The notes beneath the pieces are model-generated. The model was not told the DNA's origin and did not search any database. It saw nothing but the letters and a program-made list of their open reading frames with translations. From positions 1 through 33,371 of the IMG/VR virus record IMGVR_UViG_3300020173_000030: a stretch of 33,371 bases of DNA; one strand, 5' to 3'. The position numbers were made by a program, and so were the translations under genes. Position 1 is the first letter of the stretch. The number at the start of each line of letters is the position of its first letter. The stretch is from a virus. This document shows, one piece after another, positions 24,785 through 31,752 of the stretch.

Positions 24785-24813
24785 ATTATGCGGGAGGGGG
24801 TTTACAGTGTCAA
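24785..24813 (-). promoter_or_regulatory. Sigma70-like promoter P2, TTGACA-N17-CATAAT
   Basis: On the minus strand a perfect -35 TTGACA (24813-24808) is followed after 17 bases by CATAAT (24790-24785), five of six to consensus. The expected RNA start is at or within a base or two of the ATG at 24778, so the first gene would be translated from a leaderless message. The promoter lies just after terminator T1. Confidence 0.8.
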
Positions 24814-24826
24814 TCTTTTTTAAGAC

Positions 24827-24851
24827 AAAAAAAACCCCGCACTAGGCGGGG
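24827..24851 (-). terminator. Rho-independent terminator T1
   Basis: On the minus strand CCCCGC-loop-GCGGGG (24851-24846 with 24840-24835) is followed by eight U (24834-24827). It ends the transcript of the 273-residue gene 34 bases after its stop and insulates it from P2, which begins 14 bases further on. Confidence 0.88.
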
Positions 24852-24870
24852 CTTGGGGAGGGGGGAAAGG

Positions 24871-24891
24871 ATGTTAGGTAACACCTAACAT
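24871..24891. repeat. Dispersed palindrome, copy 1
   Basis: ATGTTAGGT-AAC-ACCTAACAT: two perfect 9-bp arms around AAC. It covers the stop codon of the 273-residue gene and lies 20 bases from terminator T1 and 68 bases (centre) from the -35 of P2. The arms are shared by copies 2-4, but the centre differs by one base. Confidence 0.95.
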
Positions 24892-25706
24892 GTGGTGTTT
24901 CGGTTTACGCACAAGTAGCTCTCTACGGTTTCAGGCGAGCTAGCTAACTTAATCCCTACGTTGGGTATGAACTCTCTGTGTGAAGCTAACTTCAGCAGTC
25001 CTATCTGTGCTCTATACTCAGGGGGAACTTCTTCGACCCGTTCAACTTTAGCGGAGTCAAAATCTTTTGCAACGGAACGCGTAACCAAATACCCTGTTGG
25101 GGTTTTCAATATCACAGCGCATCCAAACGTGAGTAAATCAGAAGTTAGTTCAAAATATTCTACTGCTCTATCTTCAATGTCGTTTAGTTGCTCTTCTGAT
25201 AAAGCGAGCAGGGAGTAAAGTTCATATCGCTTCTCCCTGGCACTTGTTTGAAAGAATCTGTATAGATGTTCTTCCATAACGCAGCGCAAACTTTGTTCCG
25301 AACGGTCTTTAAGTCCTCTGAACACTCTATCCAATCTGCTAGAGTAAGTCTCCATTAACTCTTCGTCTGTGTTTGACTTAAAGTATTTTGCAAACATCTT
25401 TACTGCTTTGTTTAAGTCAGCGGTCTTAGCTCTCGCGTTGCGTTTGTCTACCATACGAGGAGACCATAGCTCCAAAACCATGCGGTTATATTGACCTATA
25501 AAATCTATCTCTACTCTGCCGACTTGATGCCCGTACACGTCAGTTACATCTACTCTCCTAGCACCCCACACTTCAAAGGTTAGCTTGGGGAAAGCGTGCG
25601 CTACACGATCTATAAAATTATAAAGTAGCTCGTGTGTCAGTTTGTCTGCGGCTGCAACGCCAAAGATTTTGTTTCTGTGCTCGTTGTAAGTAAATACGTT
25701 TTGCAT
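24885..25706 (-). CDS. Unknown protein, 273 aa, downstream partner of DUF3150
   Basis: ATG 25706 is behind AGGAGGCAGAC, which also overlaps the stop of the DUF3150-like gene. The N-terminal 90 residues look alpha-beta (WGARRVDVTDVYGHQVGRVE, then IDFIGQYNRMVLELWSPRM). The middle is helical and charged (residues 105-180), and the C-terminal part again alpha-beta (GYLVTRSVAKDFDSAKVE). No catalytic motif is seen. It probably acts with the DUF3150-like protein, since both lie between palindrome copies 1 and 2 and before a strong terminator. Confidence 0.82.
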   Translation of the reverse strand: MQNVFTYNEHRNKIFGVAAADKLTHELLYNFIDRVAHAFPKLTFEVWGARRVDVTDVYGHQVGRVEIDFIGQYNRMVLELWSPRMVDKRNARAKTADLNKAVKMFAKYFKSNTDEELMETYSSRLDRVFRGLKDRSEQSLRCVMEEHLYRFFQTSAREKRYELYSLLALSEEQLNDIEDRAVEYFELTSDLLTFGCAVILKTPTGYLVTRSVAKDFDSAKVERVEEVPPEYRAQIGLLKLASHREFIPNVGIKLASSPETVESYLCVNRNTTC

Positions 25707-25715
25707 GTCTGCCTC

Positions 25716-26567
25716 CTACCAATCGAATTGTTTAAGAATGGAATCAACCTTAGTCTTCATATCCTCACGAATAGCGGGTGATTCTTTTATCACATCAATG
25801 TCTGCGCCTGTTATTGTACGTTCTAACATAACCCTAGCTCGTTCCAATTCTGGATCGTTGGTTATGTTAAGATGTGTAAGAATGTCACACAGGTCTTTCG
25901 GGTTACTGACGAAGCTGTCGTAAAATCTCTTCTTCTTATCGTCGTCTGTCTCGGTCAGCTTCTCACTCATACCCAGTAACATCTTGTGCATTCTGTGCCA
26001 CGCAGCGTCCATCGCATGCTTAGTCTTCTCTTGGTTCTCTACTTCTAACGAAGCCCGCAGTTCTTCCATGTCCTCAGCAGGCAGGTCTAGGTACAAGTGT
26101 CCGCTGTCAGGTACAGTTTTTATGGTTAACTTCCAGTCATACTTACTGTAAATCTCGTCAACCGAGGGGTACTCGTCTGGGTTGTACATGGCTCCCAAAT
26201 AGTTAGCCGCCGTTTCCTTCAGCTCTTCGTAGTGGTCACAGATATAATCGCGGCGCCGACAAAACTCGTCACGCTTACCATTGAAGTCTGACTTGAACGG
26301 TAGCAACAGACTGGTAGTTAGAAGTCTATCCCCCATGTCGTCCCAAGGTAACGTGCGCTCGGCGTACTCGTTGCGAGCCTTGTTGGCGAACTTGTTTAAT
26401 TTGCTTACATGGGTAGAGCCAATCATAGTGTCCTTGATGTACTTGCCTGCTTTCTTGTCTGCACCAGTGGCAACGGAAACATTCTCGCTCTGGTGTTTGT
26501 CTACTTTCTTAGCTGTCCAAGTGGAAATACTAAGGCGTACTAATACTGCGTTTGATGAAATGCTCAT
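25716..26567 (-). CDS. DUF3150-like protein, 283 aa
   Basis: ATG 26567 follows AGGAGAAAAAGT. The start MSISSNAVLVRLSISTWTAKKV resembles the beginning of DUF3150 proteins (an L-x-I-S-x-W-x-A/G-x-K segment), and the following Lys-Asn-rich helical region fits. DUF3150 genes are known beside MoxR-type ATPases and CobT/VWA-like genes, as here. The protein is mostly helical, with a LPWDDMGDRLLTTSLLLPF region, and has no visible active site. I infer a structural or adaptor role in the MoxR-VWA module. The call depends on motif memory plus context. Confidence 0.72.
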   Translation of the reverse strand: MSISSNAVLVRLSISTWTAKKVDKHQSENVSVATGADKKAGKYIKDTMIGSTHVSKLNKFANKARNEYAERTLPWDDMGDRLLTTSLLLPFKSDFNGKRDEFCRRRDYICDHYEELKETAANYLGAMYNPDEYPSVDEIYSKYDWKLTIKTVPDSGHLYLDLPAEDMEELRASLEVENQEKTKHAMDAAWHRMHKMLLGMSEKLTETDDDKKKRFYDSFVSNPKDLCDILTHLNITNDPELERARVMLERTITGADIDVIKESPAIREDMKTKVDSILKQFDW

Positions 26568-26590
26568 ACTTTTTCTCCTAGTTTTGATGG

Positions 26591-26617
26591 AGGATGTTAG
26601 GTGACACCTAACATCCT
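26591..26617. repeat. Dispersed palindrome, copy 2 (27 bp, perfect)
   Basis: Two perfect 13-bp arms (AGGATGTTAGGTG and CACCTAACATCCT) flank a single central A. It fills the gap between the 81-residue gene and the DUF3150-like gene, so it lies in the mRNA leader of the latter, upstream of its ribosome binding site. There is no U run after it, which argues against a terminator. Confidence 0.97.
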
Positions 26618-26627
26618 TGGTTTGTTG

Positions 26628-26873
26628 TTACTTCTTGCGTCCTGCTAGCTTAGCTACCGCGAGTGTCGCATCGGATATAACCTGTACCGACTGCATGCTA
26701 GACTCAACGTCTTGCTCAAAAGCATGGTAGGTGTAGAACGAATCACCTCCGTTCTCACCCCTGTTGTACTCTTTACTGAACATCAGACACTCAGAAAGCA
26801 ATTCGGTTATGCTCTTGAGCGTGGGTGCATCTACTACATACTTGTTGTCGTTCACGTCTATTATGAAGTTCAT
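26628..26873 (-). CDS. Small protein between VWA and DUF3150 genes, 81 aa
   Basis: ATG 26873 overlaps the VWA gene's stop as ATGA and has GGAG upstream; a longer frame that reads into the VWA gene is rejected. It starts MNFIIDVNDNKYVVDAPTLK, has a helical ITELLSECLMFSKEY, a glycine-rich turn NRGENGGDSFYTYH and a helix ending LAKLAGRKK-like. I do not recognise the family. Its place inside the MoxR-VWA-DUF3150 operon suggests it is a subunit or regulator of that module. Confidence 0.78.
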   Translation of the reverse strand: MNFIIDVNDNKYVVDAPTLKSITELLSECLMFSKEYNRGENGGDSFYTYHAFEQDVESSMQSVQVISDATLAVAKLAGRKK

Positions 26874-28090
26874 AGTCTTCGCTCCAGTTTGATTGTTTTT
26901 CCCACAGGGGCAACGATGTCGTTGTGATTGTTGTGTATAGCCCACAGCACAGGGCAGTCCCATCTGCCCCATCCCATTACCTCACCGTCAGTCAGCACAA
27001 CGGCTGCATCAGGCTTGATCTTATTCTCGCGTAGATAGTCAGCTACACAGGTCGGGTCTGTACCGCCTCCACCATGAGGTCTAGTCAGAGTGCGCCAGTT
27101 CTTGAAGGTGCTGCTTGTATACTCCTCGTGCGCACATACGGAACCGTCCCAGTAGATCAGGTGTATCTTCGCCACATCTAGCTGTTGGGCTAGTCCCTCG
27201 ATCTCAGACATACATATCTCGAAAGAGTTATCGAAGAACATCGAGCCAGATACATCAGGCGCAACCACTAGCTCCTTAACACAGTTGCCGCGCAAGATAG
27301 GTAACACAGTTCTAGAAGTTATCCATGCCCTACGGTCTATGCGAGCGAAGCTAGCCTTGATAGGTTTAGTACACGCTGCTCGGATAAAGTGTTTCATCTG
27401 CTCAACCCAATCTACTTGCGGTGCAAGCAACGAGCCTAGATCGAACGCACCACCAGACGTACCCTTACCTACTTTCTTCGCAGCCATGAGACCTTGGCGT
27501 ATTGCGCTACCAACATCAGCTTTGAGTTCTTCCTTCTCCTCGGCTGTCATACCCTTAGCGCCTTCCCAGTCGTGGTCATCTAAGTTACCACCGTCACCCT
27601 CACCACCTTCACCGTCATCATCCTGCGACTTCTCGGCGTACAAGATTTCAAATATCTTCTTGATCGGCATGTCAGTGAACCGTTTGTCGTAGCAACCTAT
27701 CGGGTTACCCTGCTCGTCACGAGGCATAGCTACAATCTCCTCCTGTGGGTCAGCCGCTACTATGTTGAGGTTTATCCAGTGGTCCATAGCCTCGTTCGCT
27801 GTGCGTGGGCATAGCCTTCTCAGTGGCTCGTATATCTCAAGATGCCTACCCGCCTTGTGGTAGTTCTCATGCAAGGTGATGAACCCTGCACCCTTGTCAC
27901 CCCACTGGAAGATAAAGTCAGGGTTGTACTTCTCGTCCCTGCCATTGGTGCATGCAGTGGGTACATCTCGGGTGAACTCCCGCGTGCCTGTCATCATGAG
28001 CGGACCAAGCTCGACAAACTTCTCACTGCGCATGATCTCGATGCGCTTGCGCTTGAAGGCTCGTTCCCTCTGGTCATCTGTCGTGTACAT
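26870..28090 (-). CDS. DUF2201-like protein: HExxH metallopeptidase plus VWA domain
   Basis: ATG 28090 follows AGGAGAAAGATT; a longer frame would enter the MoxR gene. The N-terminal domain has HENYHKAGRH at residues 74-83 (HExxHxxxxH), a zinc-peptidase motif. A Gly/Asp-rich linker covers residues 155-185. The C-terminal VWA domain has a complete metal-ion-dependent adhesion site: APDVSGSM with Asp279, Ser281 and Ser283, GGGTDP with Thr345 and LTDGE with Asp368. Both domains together match DUF2201-type proteins, which pair with MoxR ATPases that remodel or activate metal sites. It probably works with the MoxR protein next to it. Confidence 0.92.
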   Translation of the reverse strand: MYTTDDQRERAFKRKRIEIMRSEKFVELGPLMMTGTREFTRDVPTACTNGRDEKYNPDFIFQWGDKGAGFITLHENYHKAGRHLEIYEPLRRLCPRTANEAMDHWINLNIVAADPQEEIVAMPRDEQGNPIGCYDKRFTDMPIKKIFEILYAEKSQDDDGEGGEGDGGNLDDHDWEGAKGMTAEEKEELKADVGSAIRQGLMAAKKVGKGTSGGAFDLGSLLAPQVDWVEQMKHFIRAACTKPIKASFARIDRRAWITSRTVLPILRGNCVKELVVAPDVSGSMFFDNSFEICMSEIEGLAQQLDVAKIHLIYWDGSVCAHEEYTSSTFKNWRTLTRPHGGGGTDPTCVADYLRENKIKPDAAVVLTDGEVMGWGRWDCPVLWAIHNNHNDIVAPVGKTIKLERRL

Positions 28091-28103
28091 AATCTTTCTC
28101 CTG

Positions 28104-29204
28104 TTACAGTAAGTCTTGGTTGCGGTCAGCCCACTCGGCGAACGCACGTGAGGTAAAGGCAAGCCTACGCTTGGCATCGGTAGAGTTCGGACCTGCTAGG
28201 CTCACACCGAATATCACTTGGAACTCGTCAGTGTCATACCCTGCGTCCTTCCTGCTTATGTAGATCATGAACGCATCGAGGTCTTCCTTGTCTTTGATGT
28301 GCTCCACTGCACTGAACACCAGTACCGCACACGCACCCACATTCGGAGGTAGTGGCGCTGTTCTAGGGTGAGCTTTGATCTCACTCCAAGGGGTCATGCT
28401 CTCGTGGTGTTTTATGAAGTGCATCAGTGAATCAGCCGCAGCCGCACCTATCGTACCCTTCAACGCAACAAGCAACGCATTGCGACTGTACAAGTGGCGA
28501 ACCTTCACTAAGTTACTAGCCAGCTCTAGCGTTCTTGGCGTTACCACAGAACCTTGTCCCACAATGGACGGATTAAAAATGTATGGGTTGTTCTGCTGTC
28601 CTTTATCCAAGTAAGAAGCGAGGCAGTCGGGTGTGCGATTCACCCACGCCATAACAATAGGGTCGATGCCGTTAGCCGCTGCCCAGAGCAACCACTCCTC
28701 ATAGTCAGGCTTGCATATCTCTATCGTAGTAATGCGCATCTTGCTGTGTGCTTTGAGGCTGTCACCTACACCATCAGACTCAAGGTTGCCTGTCATGAAC
28801 ACGATGCTACCTTCAGGCAGCGGTGTGTCACCGAGGCGTGGGTCTTTCACTTCGAGCAGTGGGTGCAGTGTGTTCTTCGCCTCGTCCGAACCCTTGGTGA
28901 ATTCGTCAAGGCAGATAATGACAGGCTTGCCCTTGTGCAGTTGGAAACGAGCGTTGGGATAATACTTAAGCGTCTGCGTCTCCATGTCGGGTATCGGGAT
29001 AGCGCCGTCACCAATGCCCATGTTGGGTACATCAATGATCGCATAGGGATAACCTGTGATACGCGATAGCGCCGTCACGATGCTAGTCTTGCCTACCCCT
29101 GGCTCTCCTACCAGACGGAACTTATTCTTGGCTGCCGCTGAGATCAGGGCGGGTGCTTCTGTTAGAGTTACTGTTGAGCGTTCTTGCATAATAGTTGTGT
29201 TCAT
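28104..29204 (-). CDS. MoxR-type AAA+ ATPase, 366 aa
   Basis: Walker A GEPGVGKTS at 33-41, Walker B VIICLDE at 95-101, a sensor 1-like FMTGN (Asn140) and the segment SIVGQGSVVTPRTLE typical of MoxR/CobS proteins are present. ATG 29204 follows AGGAAGATAATT. MoxR proteins act with VWA partners as metal-dependent chaperones or chelatases; CobS-like homologues are known in phages. The next gene encodes the VWA partner after 13 bases. It probably assembles as a hexamer and remodels a host or phage protein or a metal cofactor. The exact target is unknown. Confidence 0.94.
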   Translation of the reverse strand: MNTTIMQERSTVTLTEAPALISAAAKNKFRLVGEPGVGKTSIVTALSRITGYPYAIIDVPNMGIGDGAIPIPDMETQTLKYYPNARFQLHKGKPVIICLDEFTKGSDEAKNTLHPLLEVKDPRLGDTPLPEGSIVFMTGNLESDGVGDSLKAHSKMRITTIEICKPDYEEWLLWAAANGIDPIVMAWVNRTPDCLASYLDKGQQNNPYIFNPSIVGQGSVVTPRTLELASNLVKVRHLYSRNALLVALKGTIGAAAADSLMHFIKHHESMTPWSEIKAHPRTAPLPPNVGACAVLVFSAVEHIKDKEDLDAFMIYISRKDAGYDTDEFQVIFGVSLAGPNSTDAKRRLAFTSRAFAEWADRNQDLL

Positions 29205-29237
29205 AATTATCTTCCTGTTGGTTGTTATAAAACTAAA

Positions 29238-29615
29238 TTAAGAAATTGATACATAAGCTCTGCGTTCAATGTTGAGGATGTGGTCACAATAACTACTGCA
29301 ATCGTAAACAATGTCCTCAGTATCCTCGCCAAACCGCACGAACTCGTAGTGGAACAGCGGCTCTCCTTCTGGGTCTGCCTCGTCTCTGAACATGGTCTCC
29401 CACTCAGAAAAGGCGCAGGTATACACATCAACATCCTCATACCCCTGATACCATTTGACGCTGTCCATCTCACACACCAGATACTTCAACCCTGTGTCCG
29501 CTTCACACACCTCGAACTGGTCGGGCAGGTTCTCGTCCACATACAGCTTGAGCAGAGCGAAGTCCTTATCGTTCTTCGGGTACATCACAACTGTTACATC
29601 ACTTCTATATCCCAT
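29238..29615 (-). CDS. MGYRSDV-family small protein, 125 aa
   Basis: ATG 29615 follows AGGTGAGTT, and the previous stop is within that sequence. The protein begins MGYRSDVTVVMYPKNDKDFA, a start shared with a small family of bacterial and phage proteins whose function I do not know. The remainder is acidic, with FGEDTEDIVYDCSSYCDHIL and a basic end. The beta-rich pattern suggests a compact fold. It lies immediately upstream of the MoxR gene and may belong to the same transcript. Confidence 0.82.
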   Translation of the reverse strand: MGYRSDVTVVMYPKNDKDFALLKLYVDENLPDQFEVCEADTGLKYLVCEMDSVKWYQGYEDVDVYTCAFSEWETMFRDEADPEGEPLFHYEFVRFGEDTEDIVYDCSSYCDHILNIERRAYVSIS

Positions 29616-29618
29616 AAC

Positions 29619-30536
29619 TCACCTCACATACTTAGCGTTTGGATTTGGTTTGTACTCACCTCGCGGTAACTCCACCTCGTAGAACACAGCATCGGCATAG
29701 CCGTACTTGAGTACCTCATCTACTAGCTTTATTATCCGCTGCGGCATGTAGTAGTAGGCATGCTGCCACCTACCAGAGGACGACCCGTCCCACCTTGAGT
29801 CCATAGTCATCAGGGCGAACACCTCTAGCGCATCTGCCCAATCCTCGATGTTGTCCTCGCGCATGATGCTACACAGCGTGTCTGCATTTCTGGAGTTAGG
29901 AAAGTTCCCTCGTTCAACAGCACCCAAGCCTTTCAGGCGCTCGCACCGCTCCCTGAAGTCAACCACGCTCATCTGCGCATCTTGCGGGTAAGCTACCTTC
30001 ACCATAGACTGAACGTACTTCCTGAATGGCGCATTGAGTTTGCGCACCTCGTTCATAGCCTTGCGGTTAACCCTGTGAACCACACATAGACCATCGTTCA
30101 GCGGTATGCTGTCTGGGTCGAGGTACAGAGAGCCTCCCCACACATACTTCTTGCCGTTTTTGTTATACAGCATATTGCCTTCACTCTGAGGCGCGTTTGT
30201 TACCCATGCGCCGTAGTCAATCAGCGCATCTATGAACATGATCGTGCTCTGGGTAGCCCACCCACCAGTAGCTAACTTACTACTACCGTCTTCATAGAAG
30301 GTCACACAGTCCGTATCATACAACTTGCACATTATCGCCATGCCCACGTTACCCAGTGGACTAGTGACGTTGCGTTCCCTGCGTATCGTCATGTGAGTGA
30401 GGGCGCGTTTGCCGATTGGTTTAATGCCTGCGTTCCTACCGTTACCCCTGATCGGCTCAATACGCCGCTCGTGAATGTCGGCTCGCTCGTAACTCGTAAG
30501 GCGTGGCATGCTATCTGTACTTATATGGAATCCCAT
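29619..30536 (-). CDS. Unknown protein, 305 aa
   Basis: ATG 30536 follows AGAGGTGCAAG. The N-terminal 60 residues are basic (RRIEPIRGNGRNAG), the centre has DTDCVTFYEDGSSKLATGGW, SEGNMLYNKNGKKYVWGGSL and VNRKAMNEVRKLN, and the C-terminal third is helical with SRWDGSSSGRWQHAYYY. Four cysteines are scattered. A YEDG-turn and a WGGS segment hint at a beta-rich domain. The family is not recognised. The next ATG at residue 10 would be an alternative start. It overlaps the 78-residue gene by 16 bases. Confidence 0.8.
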   Translation of the reverse strand: MGFHISTDSMPRLTSYERADIHERRIEPIRGNGRNAGIKPIGKRALTHMTIRRERNVTSPLGNVGMAIMCKLYDTDCVTFYEDGSSKLATGGWATQSTIMFIDALIDYGAWVTNAPQSEGNMLYNKNGKKYVWGGSLYLDPDSIPLNDGLCVVHRVNRKAMNEVRKLNAPFRKYVQSMVKVAYPQDAQMSVVDFRERCERLKGLGAVERGNFPNSRNADTLCSIMREDNIEDWADALEVFALMTMDSRWDGSSSGRWQHAYYYMPQRIIKLVDEVLKYGYADAVFYEVELPRGEYKPNPNAKYVR

Positions 30537-30757
30537 CTTGCACCTCTCTCGTTTTCTCGGTTTGTTTCGTTTCGACGGTTCGCAGTAACCGCCTTGATCT
30601 CACGCAGTGTTCGCTCTGACTCCTCAAGGTTTGCCACTGCCTGCGCTATGTTCCTGCGGCGAGACAACAGACGGTCATCGAAATAGGGCGCTTGGTCTTG
30701 CAGTTGTGCGTCCATGTAGTTCAGCATTTCTCTGAGTTCATACAATGTGTATTCCAT
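30521..30757 (-). CDS. Small coiled-coil-like protein, 78 aa
   Basis: ATG 30757 overlaps the previous stop as TAATG and has AGGAG upstream. It starts MEYTLYELREMLNYMDAQLQ and continues as a charged helix with RRRNIAQAVANLEESERTLR and an Arg/Asn-rich end (ANRRNETNRENERGA). It probably forms a helical hairpin or dimer. No family recognised. Tight packing with both neighbours supports a real gene. Confidence 0.78.
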   Translation of the reverse strand: MEYTLYELREMLNYMDAQLQDQAPYFDDRLLSRRRNIAQAVANLEESERTLREIKAVTANRRNETNRENERGARWDSI

Positions 30758-30903
30758 TAGTCTTTCTCCTCGGGTAAAAACCCCATAAGTTTTTCTTTAG
30801 GTACAAAAGTCAGCAACCCCTCGATAACAGACCAATCGTTGTCGGCTATCTGAAGCTTCATCTCTTCGATCACTTCATCTATTAGCTCTTGGTTCTCGTT
30901 CAT
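30757..30903 (-). CDS. Mini-protein, 48 aa
   Basis: Found by direct reading. ATG 30903 has AGGAGG seven bases upstream, the start overlaps the previous stop (ATGA) and its TAA at 30757-30759 shares a base with the next ATG. It reads MNENQELIDEVIEEMKLQIA, DNDWSVIEGLLTFVPKEKL and the end MGFLPEEKD. The pattern 'D-W-x-x-I/L-E-x-L-L-x-F-V-P' is one I associate with small phage proteins of unknown function. Confidence 0.85.
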   Translation of the reverse strand: MNENQELIDEVIEEMKLQIADNDWSVIEGLLTFVPKEKLMGFLPEEKD

Positions 30904-31079
30904 ACTTCGTCCTCCTCTCGTACGTTTTCTGTGTAGTAATCAACATCGAGCGTGTGGTCAGCCACCACGCCCTCCTCGAACAAATCAACAATCTTCGCCC
31001 GCGCCTCATCGTAGGACTCAGCCTCTACAACGTATTGGTGCGAGGTTATTACCGTCATGGAACCTGTCCATCTACTCAT
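30900..31079 (-). CDS. Mini-protein, 59 aa
   Basis: Found by direct reading. ATG 31079 has AAGGGG eight bases upstream and the stop overlaps the next start as ATGA. It reads MSRWTGSMTVITSHQYVVEA, then ESYDEARAKIVDLFEEGVVA and an acidic end with YYTENVREEDE. A beta-strand then a helix typical of small phage regulators is likely. Function unknown. Confidence 0.84.
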   Translation of the reverse strand: MSRWTGSMTVITSHQYVVEAESYDEARAKIVDLFEEGVVADHTLDVDYYTENVREEDEV

Positions 31080-31091
31080 AAAAATTACCCC

Positions 31092-31349
31092 TTAAAATAA
31101 GAATGTGAGTAAAGTGAGCATATAAATACCCACAAAGAATCCAAGTGTGCCTAGCACACGCCCTGCCCACACCCAACCAGACACAGGCTCTTCCCACTTA
31201 TACATCTCGTGTGGGTCGTGTATGTTGGGTTTGTACACCTCGCCTACTGCATGGTTCGGCTTGATGTTGTTGGTCTGCGCCATACGCTCGGCAAGTCGCT
31301 CGTATACCTTGTCCTTACCTTCAGCCATCTTTCGCATTTCTTCGTTCAT
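31092..31349 (-). CDS. Single-span membrane protein, 85 aa
   Basis: ATG 31349 overlaps the preceding stop as ATGA and follows AGGAG. The N-terminal 58 residues are charged and soluble (EEMRKMAEGKDKVYERLAER). Residues 60-85 are a hydrophobic span, WVWAGRVLGTLGFFVGIYML and TLLTFLF, reaching the very C-terminus, as in tail-anchored proteins. It could be a holin-like, spanin-like or membrane-localised phage protein. The lysin in this window has no signal peptide, so a partner of this type is attractive, but there is no direct evidence. Confidence 0.8.
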   Translation of the reverse strand: MNEEMRKMAEGKDKVYERLAERMAQTNNIKPNHAVGEVYKPNIHDPHEMYKWEEPVSGWVWAGRVLGTLGFFVGIYMLTLLTFLF

Positions 31350-31549
31350 TGCTGTTCTCCTTGTAGCTGTTCATCTATGAGGTTCTTACACGTTGCAATA
31401 GTCATAGCGACTATAAGGTTTGCATTGCCCCCGCCATGCAGGGACGCATCTACAAATTCAAGCAGCCTATCCATGCTGTCGTAGCCCGCGATAAACGAGC
31501 CGTTGCCTAAGCCTTTCGCAATTAGGTCGATCTGATTTTCTGTTTTCAT
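31346..31549 (-). CDS. Small protein, 67 aa, unknown function
   Basis: ATG 31549 follows AGAGGACAAT and overlaps the previous stop as ATGA. It reads MKTENQIDLIAKGLGNGSFI, AGYDSMDRLLEFVDASLHGG and ends NLIDEQLQGEQQ, with a GGGNAN turn. It appears to be a compact helical protein. No family recognised; both ends overlap with neighbours. Confidence 0.78.
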   Translation of the reverse strand: MKTENQIDLIAKGLGNGSFIAGYDSMDRLLEFVDASLHGGGNANLIVAMTIATCKNLIDEQLQGEQQ

Positions 31550-31752
31550 ATTGTCCTCTTTGGGTTAGTTGTCTTCAGGGTTTCAGGGTTAGTGATTAGC
31601 TGGTAGTTACCTTTGCTGTACTCTTGGGCAACGCACCAACCTAGTCTTGCTTGCTTTGCTGCTGAGTCCCCACACGATAAGCAAGTTGTATATCCAAGCT
31701 CGGCTCGCGCAACGGGGAATGTTATAAAACATTTTCTACATGTGTTATCCAT
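31546..31752 (-). CDS. Small zinc-ribbon protein, 68 aa
   Basis: ATG 31752 has GGAG 10 bases upstream. CRKC (residues 5-8) and CLSC (24-27) are spaced as in a zinc ribbon, with FPVARAELGY between them. The C-terminal part (WCVAQEYSKGNYQLITNPET) is beta-rich and ends in the basic TTNPKR. I recall small marine-phage proteins with this Cys pattern and A-E-L-G-Y segment. It is the first gene read out of the origin-like region, so it may be an early DNA- or RNA-binding factor. Confidence 0.82.
   Translation of the reverse strand: MDNTCRKCFITFPVARAELGYTTCLSCGDSAAKQARLGWCVAQEYSKGNYQLITNPETLKTTNPKRTI

Noticed and set aside
26591-26617. Similarity of the palindrome to the SP6 RNA polymerase promoter (TTAGGTGACAC shared)
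   Set aside because: The downstream TATAG start region is missing, the site is symmetric, and no single-subunit RNA polymerase gene is in the window. An operator explains it better.
26591-26617. Palindrome copy 2 as a terminator
   Set aside because: No U run follows on either strand and the ribosome binding site of the next gene lies just downstream.
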